Shown piece by piece: positions 40,500 through 47,702 of a stretch of DNA of 64,000 bases. The translations under genes were made by a program, and so were the position numbers. The stretch covers positions 992,001 to 1,056,000 of the forward strand of contig NZ_JACHJU010000001.1 of the NCBI RefSeq assembly GCF_014203795.1, given 5' to 3'. The notes beneath the pieces are model-generated. The model searched no databases. It saw only the letters and a list, made by a program, of their open reading frames with translations, and was not told where the DNA came from. This stretch comes from Streptosporangium album. GTDB lineage: Bacteria; Actinomycetota; Actinomycetes; Streptosporangiales; Streptosporangiaceae. Position 1 is the stretch's first letter, and every line of letters starts with the position of its first letter.

Positions 40500-41095
40500 C
40501 GGATCGTTGAGGACATGGGCGGCGCGGTCCGCCGGCCGCCGCCCAGGCCCGCGGCGTCCGGCTCGGCGAAGCGCAGCAGGGCGTCGGCCTCCCGGATCAG
40601 CTCGGAGAGCGCGCTCTCCGGCAGGGGCTCGAAGGGGGTCATCCGCAGGACGGCGGCCTTACGTCCGCGTTCCACCTGCCAGGTGCCGCGCACCGAGCCG
40701 TCCCAGAGGAAAGCGGCCCGCACGCGGAGGTTCTTGGTGACGACCCGTCCCCGATACTCGTCGGCTATGACACGGGTGCGGTCGGCGTGTGCGAGCCCAG
40801 CCAGCTGTCCGCCGGCGTGAAGTCCACTATCCGGGGGAACGCCCACCGGTCCTCGGTGGGCACCATGACCAGCGGTAGCTGAGTCCGTACGGCATAGCCC
40901 CGCGCCTGGTCGTTGACCTCGGGAAACTCCTTCTGGAGCAGGCCGCGCAGCGTGGTGAAGTCACGGGCCCGCTCCTGGAGGATCCGGCGGGCCACCGGGA
41001 GCAGCCTGTCGAGGTCCAGGCCGTCGAACAGGTCGGCGCGGCCGGCCACGGCGGAGGAGAGCGCGGGTCCCAGCGTCAAGCGGAACGCCGCATCT
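40496..41095 (-). pseudogene. Winged-helix DNA-binding (HTH_42-like, YcaQ group) pseudogene
   Basis: An upstream segment, LTLGPALSSAVAGRADLFDGLD ... FPEVNDQARGYAVRTQLPLVMVPTEDRWAFPRI (read in parts), and a downstream segment, HADRTRVIADEYRGRVVTKNLRVRAAFLWDGSVRGTWQVERGRKAAV (read in parts), both resemble the central and C-terminal parts of the ~370-aa winged-helix HTH_42 family. They are in different frames with about 70 residues missing between them. The N-terminal part is also missing before 41095. Not functional. Confidence 0.8.
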
Positions 41096-41134
41096 AGTCA
41101 AGACATCCGCAAATCGGTAAAGTACCGCCACATC

Positions 41135-41150
41135 ACTGAAATATCAGTGG
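41135..41150. promoter_or_regulatory. Inverted repeat upstream of the ABC transporter operon
   Basis: CACTGA-AATA-TCAGTG is a perfect 6-4-6 inverted repeat 70 bp before the binding-protein gene. The regulator of this operon is probably the GntR/FCD protein at its end, for which this is a candidate site; the match to known FCD operators is not established. Confidence 0.4.
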
Positions 41151-41219
41151 AATGTCAAAACCGAGGCTCAGTGCGGACCGTTCTGGCGCTGCAGCAGACC
41201 AACCAGAAGAAGGTGAAGC

Positions 41220-42092
41220 GTGAAGAGGTCACTCAGGATCAGCAGCGCCGCGGCACTGGCCGTGGGGCTCGTTACGCTCGCCGGCTGCGGCGGCCAGGAA
41301 ACCACCGCGACCGCGCAGGGCGAGTCTTCCTTCGGAGAGTGCGAGGTCACCAAGAACCCGCCGATCCACAAGCTGAGCACGATGAAAGAGGACGTGCTCA
41401 CCGTCGCGGCCTCGCTGCCGTTCCCCGCCGGATACCGGGGCAACACCCTGGAGAGCGTGGACGGCGGGTACATGTACTGCCTCGACGCCGAGATCGCCAA
41501 CCGGGCGGGCCTGAAGAAGATCAATTTGGTCAACGCCCCGTTCGAAGCGCTCGTCACCGCCAAGTCCTCCAGCTTCGACTTCGCGGTGTGGGACATCTAC
41601 GACACGCCGGAGCGCCGCAAGGCCGTGGACTTCTCCGTCCCGTACAACACCTACGGGACAGGTGTGCTGGTCAAGGCCGGGTCGGGCCTCACAGCCGCGT
41701 CGATCAAGGGGTCCACTGTCGGGGTGCTCACCGGTTCAGTGCAGCTGAAATACGTCCAGGACACCCTGAAGCCCAAGCAGGTCCGGGTGTTCAGCTCCAA
41801 CGACGACCTCTTCAACGCCGTCCTCGCCGGCCAGATCGACGCCGCGCTGAACGACACGGCCACCGTGATGCCACGGGCCGCCAGTTCCGGGGACAAGCTC
41901 AAGGTGATAGGCGCCTACCCGGTCGGCGGCGACGTCGCCGCTCTCTTCCCCAAGGGCTCGCCGAACGTCGCGATCGTGGACCAGATCCTCGCCGACATGA
42001 AGAAGGACGGCACCCTGGACGCGATCCTGAACAAGTGGCTCAACCCGATTCTCGGCGGGGACCCCGGCAAGCTCCCCGACTGGGCGGCCTGA
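41220..42092 (+). CDS. ABC transporter substrate-binding lipoprotein (family 3, amino-acid type)
   Basis: This 290-aa lipoprotein has a signal with lipobox TLAGC (Cys23). The mature periplasmic-binding fold contains AASLPFPAGYRGN, DAEIANRAGLKKINLVNAPFEALVTA (read in parts), FDFAVWDIYDTPERRKAVDFSVPYNTYGTGVLVKAGS and STVGVLTGSVQLKYVQ, the last characteristic of family 3 polar-amino-acid-binding proteins. The ligand is probably an amino acid or organic-amine-like compound and is unknown. GTG start with AAGGTGAAG upstream. It starts an operon with permease, ATPase, a decarboxylase-like enzyme and a GntR regulator. Confidence 0.92.
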   Translation: MKRSLRISSAAALAVGLVTLAGCGGQETTATAQGESSFGECEVTKNPPIHKLSTMKEDVLTVAASLPFPAGYRGNTLESVDGGYMYCLDAEIANRAGLKKINLVNAPFEALVTAKSSSFDFAVWDIYDTPERRKAVDFSVPYNTYGTGVLVKAGSGLTAASIKGSTVGVLTGSVQLKYVQDTLKPKQVRVFSSNDDLFNAVLAGQIDAALNDTATVMPRAASSGDKLKVIGAYPVGGDVAALFPKGSPNVAIVDQILADMKKDGTLDAILNKWLNPILGGDPGKLPDWAA

Positions 42093-42094
42093 TC

Positions 42095-43195
42095 ATGAAC
42101 ATCCAGGCGTCCGGCAGGACCGCGGCCGGTCTCGCCCTCGACGGCAGGGCCCCGGAGCCCGCCCGTCCTCTGAGCACCAACGGCTATCTCAGCGGTGCCG
42201 CGGTTCTGGCCCTGCTCACCATCGTGCTCTGCTACGGGCTCGCCGGCGCGACCCTGCCAGCCGGGCAACCGCTGCGCGTCCTCCTCGGGATCGTGCTGCC
42301 GGCGGCGGTCGTGGGCGGGCCCCTGCTGGTCGCCTTCCGCCGGAGCAAGCTGTCGGACCAGGAATGGGAGACCGGCGACCACGTATCCGCGCGCGTGTCC
42401 GCCGCCCGGTCGAGGAACGCCTCCATCGCCTCGCTGGGCCTGACCGGCTTCATCGCGGTCGTCTCGCTGGCCGGCCTGCTCGTCTTCACCAACGACGGCG
42501 CCGTGCAGAAGACCTTCTTCAACGGCGGGTTCATGGCGAAGAGCGCGGTGGACATCGGCAGGGCGTTGCTGATCAACGTGGAGATCGCCGTCGGCGCGCA
42601 GTTCCTCGCGATGGTGTTCGGACTCGTCCTCGCCATCGGGCGGCTGCTCCCCGGCACGGGTTTCTGGCCCGTGCGCGCGCTCTCCATCGCCTACATCGAC
42701 GTCTTCCGCGGCATCCCGTCGGTAGTGCTGATCTATCTGGTGTGCTTCGGGCTCCCGCTCACCGAGGTGCCGATCCTCAGCGAGGGAGACCCGATCGTCT
42801 ATGCGATCGTGGCGCTGGCGCTGACCTACAGCGCGTACAACGCCGAGCTCTACCGCGCGGGCATCGAGTCCATCAACAAGAGCCAGACCTCCGCGGCCCT
42901 GTCCATGGGCCTGTCCCAGCCCGACGTGCTCAGGTTCGTGATCCTCCCGCAGATGTCGCGGAACATCGCGGCGCCGATGCTGAGCACGTTCATCGGACTG
43001 CAGAAGGACACCGCACTTGTGATCGTCGTCGGCATCATCGACGCGTTCAGCCAGGCGAAGATCTACTCGGCCAACGACTTCAACCTCTCAGCGGTGACGG
43101 CCGTGTGCTTCCTGTTCGTCCTCATCACGATCCCGCAGACCCGCCTGGTCGACTACCTGCTCGCACGGTCGAGCACGAGGAAGAGGGGGATCTGA
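42095..43195 (+). CDS. ABC transporter permease (HisM/ArtM-like)
   Basis: The 366-aa permease has the polar-amino-acid permease core in its C-terminal half: FGLVLAIGRLLPG, YIDVFRGIPSVVLIYLVCFGLP, LTYSAYNAELYRAGIESINKSQTSAALSMGLSQPDVLRFVILPQ (read in parts, the EAA loop) and ALVIVVGIIDAFSQAK. The first ~130 residues are extra, with two membrane segments (about 35-80) before the standard domain begins at ~residue 145. The ATG at 42095 starts 2 bases after the binding-protein stop. It makes the channel with the ATPase at 43200 and the lipoprotein at 41220. Confidence 0.92.
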   Translation: MNIQASGRTAAGLALDGRAPEPARPLSTNGYLSGAAVLALLTIVLCYGLAGATLPAGQPLRVLLGIVLPAAVVGGPLLVAFRRSKLSDQEWETGDHVSARVSAARSRNASIASLGLTGFIAVVSLAGLLVFTNDGAVQKTFFNGGFMAKSAVDIGRALLINVEIAVGAQFLAMVFGLVLAIGRLLPGTGFWPVRALSIAYIDVFRGIPSVVLIYLVCFGLPLTEVPILSEGDPIVYAIVALALTYSAYNAELYRAGIESINKSQTSAALSMGLSQPDVLRFVILPQMSRNIAAPMLSTFIGLQKDTALVIVVGIIDAFSQAKIYSANDFNLSAVTAVCFLFVLITIPQTRLVDYLLARSSTRKRGI

Positions 43196-43199
43196 ACCG

Positions 43200-43949
43200 A
43201 TGTCGACCGCATTCGTGGAACTCGACCAGGTCACCAAGGAGTACGGCGACCACAGGGTCCTCGATCAGGTGGACCTCGTCGTCGACCGGCACGAGGTCGT
43301 GACCCTCATCGGCGCGTCGGGGTCGGGCAAGTCAACGCTCCTGCGCTGCGTCAACGGGCTGGAGACGATCCAGGGCGGCCGGATATCGCTGAACGGCGAC
43401 ATCATCTCCGGGGAGGGGGTCGATCTCGTCAAGCTCCGCCGCAGGGTCGGGATCGTCTTCCAGAGCTTCAACCTGTTCCCCCACATGACGGTGCTGCGGA
43501 ACTGCACGCTCACGCCGGTACGCGCGGGCGTGGCGACCAGGGAGCAGGCCGAGGCCGATGCCCGCGTCATGCTCGAACGGGTGGGGCTGAAGGACAAGGT
43601 CGGCGCCTACCCGGAGCAGCTGTCGGGCGGCCAGCAGCAACGGGTGGCGATCGCCCGGGCCATGTTGATGCGGCCGCAAGTGCTGCTCCTGGACGAGATC
43701 ACTTCGGCTCTGGACCCCGAGCTGGTGATCGAGGTGCTCAATCTGGTCCGCGAGCTGGCGAAAGACGGCATCACGATGATGATGACGACGCATGAGATGC
43801 CCTTCGCCCGGGAGATCTCCTCCAAGATCTGTTTCTTGCACAAGGGCACGATCCTTGAGCAGGGGCGTCCGGCTGAGATCTTCGACGCACCCCGCGCGCC
43901 GGAACTGAAGACGTTTCTCAGAAAGATCCACGAAGCCGGCCGGGACTGA
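43200..43949 (+). CDS. ABC transporter ATP-binding protein (amino-acid type)
   Basis: The 249-aa nucleotide-binding subunit has Walker A GASGSGKST (about residues 39-47), Q-loop FQSFNLFPHMTVLRN, signature LSGGQQQRVAIARAM (about 140-154), Walker B VLLLDEITSALDPELV and H-loop MTTHEMPFA. It ends EILDAPRAPELKTFLRKI-like, as in GlnQ/HisP proteins. It energises import by the permease and lipoprotein encoded upstream. The ATG at 43200 follows the permease stop by 4 bases. Confidence 0.96.
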   Translation: MSTAFVELDQVTKEYGDHRVLDQVDLVVDRHEVVTLIGASGSGKSTLLRCVNGLETIQGGRISLNGDIISGEGVDLVKLRRRVGIVFQSFNLFPHMTVLRNCTLTPVRAGVATREQAEADARVMLERVGLKDKVGAYPEQLSGGQQQRVAIARAMLMRPQVLLLDEITSALDPELVIEVLNLVRELAKDGITMMMTTHEMPFAREISSKICFLHKGTILEQGRPAEIFDAPRAPELKTFLRKIHEAGRD

Positions 43950-44000
43950 CCGTCCCAGCAGGCCACACGACCGAATCAACGATCACGGGGAAAACCGGAA

Positions 44001-44783
44001 ATGAAGCAGAACTACGACGTCAAGAACTTCTTCACCTACCTCGGTTATCCGAGTGGGGACCAGCCGTACTGGTGCGAGAACCTCCGGAGCCTCTCGGTGT
44101 ACTGCCGGGGCGATGCGGCGAACCTCGAGGCGCTGCTGGAGCCGACCCCGTTCGAGCTGGCCGACGACCGCTTCGTCGTGCAGATCGCGGACTTCGGCAA
44201 CGCCACCCCGGGTCCCTTCTACGACTCCGGCGTGGTGATCCCGGTCCGTTACAAGGATCATGTGGGGGTCAACTACTACTTCGAGTACGAGGACCAGCCG
44301 TGGAGCGTGGCGTTCGGCCGCGAGGTCTGGGGCTATCCCAAGCACTACGGGGAGATCGAGCTCACCGACGGCGAGGGCGGTGTCTCCGGAACGGTGAGGA
44401 GGGCCGGTAAACTGATCTTCGGAATCTCGATGACACCCGACGCCGGCTACTCGAACGAGTCCTGGGCGGACATGACGATGTACCCTCACCTGCAGGTCCA
44501 TGCGCTCCCCAAGGCCAACGAGCCCGGCTTCACGACCTTTGAGATCGTCTCCCGCGACACCTCCAAGGACTTCGTCCTCAACCGGAAGACCTTCGGACCC
44601 GCCGAGGTCGAGTTGAGCTCGACACTCTCGGTCAACGGCGTGGAGCTCAAGCTGGTCGAGATCCTGGGCGGCGAGTACTCCGTGGGTGACTATGCCTGCA
44701 CCGTCGAGAACGGCGTCTCCGTCGTGATCGACGACCTGCTGGCCGGCCCCGGCGGCGTCCATGACGAGGTCCGTCCGCTCTGA
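44001..44783 (+). CDS. Acetoacetate-decarboxylase-family enzyme
   Basis: This 260-aa protein of the ADC fold has FGREVWGYPKHYGEI at about residues 110-124, which contains the catalytic-lysine motif (GRExxGxPK). The second Lys of the classical PKK motif is His here. YYFEYEDQPWSV precedes it and VEILGGEYSVGDYACTVENG is the C-terminal strand set. Known members decarboxylate acetoacetate or related beta-keto acids, or act as aldolase-dehydratases, through a Schiff base. Placed between an amino-acid-type importer and a GntR regulator, it may process the imported compound; the substrate is unknown. GGGGAAAAC sits upstream of the ATG. Confidence 0.85.
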   Translation: MKQNYDVKNFFTYLGYPSGDQPYWCENLRSLSVYCRGDAANLEALLEPTPFELADDRFVVQIADFGNATPGPFYDSGVVIPVRYKDHVGVNYYFEYEDQPWSVAFGREVWGYPKHYGEIELTDGEGGVSGTVRRAGKLIFGISMTPDAGYSNESWADMTMYPHLQVHALPKANEPGFTTFEIVSRDTSKDFVLNRKTFGPAEVELSSTLSVNGVELKLVEILGGEYSVGDYACTVENGVSVVIDDLLAGPGGVHDEVRPL

Positions 44784-44863
44784 TGACAGCCTGCTGAGAG
44801 TCGTGCGTGCGGTGGCGTCCGCGGGCCGGACGGGTGAAGCCACACGCGGAGAGGTCGTGCATA

Positions 44864-45556
44864 GTGTGTTCCGCCTACGTCGCCGACAATTCGGAGACGG
44901 GCCCTGGAGAACCATCGGTTTCCAGCCTGCTGAGCGAGTCCGCCACCGCCGCGCTACGGTCGCGTCTGGTGCGGGTCGAGATCATGCCGGGTGAACGGCT
45001 GAGCGAGCCGGAACTCCGCGCCAGCCTCGGAGTGGGGACGTCCCCGGTGCGTGAGGCGATCCGGCGGCTCGAGTTCGAGAAGCTGATCGTGATCTACCCG
45101 CGCAGCGGTACGTTCGCCACCGACATCGCCCTCAAGGACTCGCGGTCCGTCATGGAACTGAGGCTCCAACTGGAGGGGCTCGCCGCCTCTCTGGCGTGCG
45201 GCCGGGGATCGAGGGCGGAGAAGGAGCAACTGATCGCAATCGCGGAGCGGCAGTTCGAGACCGATGACCTGCAGCAGTGCATCGACCTCGATGCGGCGTT
45301 CCATCACGGTATATACCGGATGACCCGCAACGACTATCTCACCACCACGGCCGAGATCCACTTCAACCTCGCCCTGCGCCAGTGGTACTTCTGCTCGAAG
45401 GTGGTACAGACCCCCGACTGGACCGGCGTCGATCACCGGCCGCTGGCCGAGGCGATCGCCAGGGGGGACGCGGAATCAGCCGGCAGGCACATCCGCGAGC
45501 ACGTGCTGCATGACTCTCAGCAGGTTGTCGACATCCTCACCAACTACGGGCTGTAG
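44864..45556 (+). CDS. GntR-family regulator, FCD subfamily
   Basis: The 230-aa regulator has a winged helix (SESATAALRSRLVRVEIMPGERLSEPELRASLGVGTSPVREAIRRL ... YPRSGTFAT, read in parts) followed by a helical FCD ligand domain with RLQLEGLAASLACGRG and the metal/ligand residues in DLDAAFHHGIYRMTRND (Asp-x3-His) and HIREHVLHDSQQ. GTG 44864 has GGAGAGG about 9 nt before it; GTG 44807 is an alternative that would add a basic leader. It is the last gene of the transporter operon and probably controls it in response to the substrate or a metabolite. Confidence 0.9.
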   Translation: MCSAYVADNSETGPGEPSVSSLLSESATAALRSRLVRVEIMPGERLSEPELRASLGVGTSPVREAIRRLEFEKLIVIYPRSGTFATDIALKDSRSVMELRLQLEGLAASLACGRGSRAEKEQLIAIAERQFETDDLQQCIDLDAAFHHGIYRMTRNDYLTTTAEIHFNLALRQWYFCSKVVQTPDWTGVDHRPLAEAIARGDAESAGRHIREHVLHDSQQVVDILTNYGL

Positions 45557-45603
45557 ACGTTCGGTGCTCCTCCGTTGGGCACCGTGAAGGAGAATCCCGC
45601 GAG

Positions 45604-45672
45604 ATGTCGATCGTCTTGAACGACCTCTTCTCTCTGAGCAGACGCGGTGGCGGCTGGGTGGTGGCGATGTGA
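45604..45672 (+). CDS. Possible 22-aa peptide downstream of the GntR gene
   Basis: ATG with AAGGAGAA 8-11 nt upstream opens a 22-codon frame, MSIVLNDLFSLS-RRGGGWVVAM. It lies between the GntR gene and the convergent SpoU gene. The ribosome site is good, but there is no second copy in this window and no recognisable family. It could be a chance frame. Confidence 0.25.
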   Translation: MSIVLNDLFSLSRRGGGWVVAM

Positions 45673-45754
45673 GTCCGCGGGCGTCCGTCCCCCGTATGGA
45701 TTCGAGACGCCAACGGCCCCGGACGGGGGCACAGGGCTTGTCCGGGCGGCGTGG

Positions 45755-46585
45755 TCAGTCCCGGCCGTGGGGCGGGTCCGCCGCGCCTGCGCGCATGAGG
45801 CCGTGGCAGGCGATGGCTGCGGCGGCGACCACGTTGAGGGAGTCGACGCCGAGGTCCATGGCGGCCGGGCTCATCGGGATGCAGACCGGGTGGTCGGCCT
45901 CGTGCAGCCAGCGCGAGGAGAGCCCGTCTCCCTCCGAACCGAGCAGCAGGGCGACCCGGTCGGCCATGGCGACCCCGTCCAGGGACGCGGCGGACTGGTC
46001 GGGGGTCAGCGCGAGCGTCTGGAAACCCGCCGCCCGGAGTTCCGCCAGGCCGTCGTACCAGTTGGTCATCCGTGCGTACGGGATGGCGAAGACCGCGCCC
46101 ATGGACACCTTGACCGACCGCCGGTAGAGGGGGTCGGCGCAGCGGGGCGACAGGATCACGGCCTCGACGCCCAACGCGGCCGCGCACCGGAAGATCGCTC
46201 CGACGTTGCCGTGGTCGACGAGGTCTTCGAGGACGAGGACGCGCCGGGAGGCACCGCGCAGGATCTCGCCCACCTCGGGCAGTCCGCGCCGCTCCATGGC
46301 GGCCAACGCGCCCCGGTGCACCGGGAAGCCCGCGATCGCCTCCATGACGTCGTCGTCCACCACGTAGACCCGGTCGCCGAGCGTGTCCAGCAGGTCGGCG
46401 AGCGGGTCGGCCCAGCGCCGGGTCAGCAGCACCGAGCGCACCGGGTATCCGGCGGCGACGGCCCGGCGGATCACCTTCTCCCCCTCCGCGATGAAGAGGC
46501 CGTGCTCGGCCTCCAGGCTCTTGCGCAGCTCGACGTCGCGCAGGTTGGCGTAGTCGGCGAGGCGGGGATCTGAGGCGTTAAACAC
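45755..46585 (-). CDS. SpoU/TrmH-family RNA 2'-O-methyltransferase
   Basis: This 276-aa enzyme has an N-terminal substrate-binding domain (GLFIAEGEKVIRRAVAAGYPVRSVLLT, about 29-55) and a SPOUT domain with motif 1 EDLVDHGNVGAIFRCAAALGVEAV (about 131-154, with Asn and Arg), motif 2 VALLLGSEGDGLS (about 217-229) and motif 3 IPMSPAAMDLGVDSLNVVAAAA. The trefoil-knot enzyme methylates ribose in rRNA or tRNA. It overlaps the DUF4184 gene by 8 bases, downstream of it, so they form a small operon. Confidence 0.95.
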   Translation of the reverse strand: MFNASDPRLADYANLRDVELRKSLEAEHGLFIAEGEKVIRRAVAAGYPVRSVLLTRRWADPLADLLDTLGDRVYVVDDDVMEAIAGFPVHRGALAAMERRGLPEVGEILRGASRRVLVLEDLVDHGNVGAIFRCAAALGVEAVILSPRCADPLYRRSVKVSMGAVFAIPYARMTNWYDGLAELRAAGFQTLALTPDQSAASLDGVAMADRVALLLGSEGDGLSSRWLHEADHPVCIPMSPAAMDLGVDSLNVVAAAAIACHGLMRAGAADPPHGRD

Positions 46586-47351
46586 CTTCGAATACTGCCA
46601 TGACCCGCCTGAGCTGCCACATCAGCGCATAGAGGAGCAGCAGGGCGCAGCAGCCCGCCACCACTCCGGCGCCCACCCTGGTGATCGTCTGGGCCCAGCC
46701 GGTGGCCGGGAAGGCGATCGGCCAGATCACCGCGCCCAGTGCGGTGGCGGCCAGGGTCGACAGGATCACCCCACGCCGTACCCCGGCGGGGAGCGTGAGC
46801 CGCTCCGGCGCCGCCACCGGCTCCATCCGCGACAGCCCGCGCCAGGCCCACCAGGCGACGACGGCCAGGCCGGCCACCGTGGACAGGTACTGCAGCAGGC
46901 GGAACATCGGGAGCGGGCCGACCGCCGGGGCGGCCAGCCACTCCCAGCCCCAGATGCCCTGGCTGTAGTGGTGGGTGAAGGAGTCCCACAGCTTGTGGGT
47001 GCAGGCGCCGACGATGCCGCCCGCGACCACGGCGGGCAGGTGCCGCACGCCGTACCGCCCGGGAGCCAGCGAGGCGACCCTGCCCGCCAGGCTGGGAGGG
47101 AGCAGCGTGGTCAGCGGGTCGCGGAGCAGGCCGTGGAAGGCGGTGAGCAGGATGACGACGGCGAACGGGGCGATCGTGAAGACGCCCCGGGTGGAGTGCC
47201 AGAACGTGTAGTCCGGCAGAAAGGGCAGGAAGATCGGCAGGTCGGGCACCATCGCGCCCAGAGCCAGTGCCCAGGGGTCCAGCAGCCGCCGCATCCGCGC
47301 CGAGGAGACCAGCGGTAGCACCGCGGCGACGTGGCTGGGAGTGAACGGCAC
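46578..47351 (-). CDS. DUF4184 family membrane protein
   Basis: This 257-aa protein begins with PFTPSHVAAVLPL, the family's N-terminal His motif, followed by AMVPDLPIFLPFLPDY and VFTIAPFAVVILLTAFHGLLRD. THKLWDSFTHHY in the middle adds more conserved His. About six membrane helices follow. The His/Asp pattern of DUF4184 resembles integral-membrane metal hydrolases, but no function is proven. GTG 47351 has GGGGGAAG upstream. It is co-transcribed with the SpoU methyltransferase. Confidence 0.85.
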   Translation of the reverse strand: MPFTPSHVAAVLPLVSSARMRRLLDPWALALGAMVPDLPIFLPFLPDYTFWHSTRGVFTIAPFAVVILLTAFHGLLRDPLTTLLPPSLAGRVASLAPGRYGVRHLPAVVAGGIVGACTHKLWDSFTHHYSQGIWGWEWLAAPAVGPLPMFRLLQYLSTVAGLAVVAWWAWRGLSRMEPVAAPERLTLPAGVRRGVILSTLAATALGAVIWPIAFPATGWAQTITRVGAGVVAGCCALLLLYALMWQLRRVMAVFEGV

Positions 47352-47702
47352 CGACTTCCCCCTTGTGGATCTGCTGGCCTTTTCCTCCGGGAGACTACGC
47401 GGCTCCGGTTGCCACCGAGAGCTTTCGCCTCACCCGGGGAGCCGGACCCGTCATCGGCTATTACTGCGGGCCGTAACAGCCATACAGGACGGCCAAAAGC
47501 TGGAAGCCGGCGCTCCCCTCGCCGCCGAACCCGCCGCCCTCTCCCAGAACGCAGATGGTGGCTACCGACGCGTACGGTGATACGTGCAGCAAAAGGAGTG
47601 TTTTGCCACGGTAAGTCTTCCCAGTACAGTTCCCTGAACATTGCGGAAACCTCCTTATGGGTGACCCGCTGGCTTCAGGACATCGAGACCGAAGAGGGCA
47701 TC

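Noticed and set aside
40913..43195. 760-codon frame that joins sequence upstream of the binding protein to the ABC permease
   Set aside because: The first ~390 codons are opposite or out of frame with real genes; the true permease starts at 42095.
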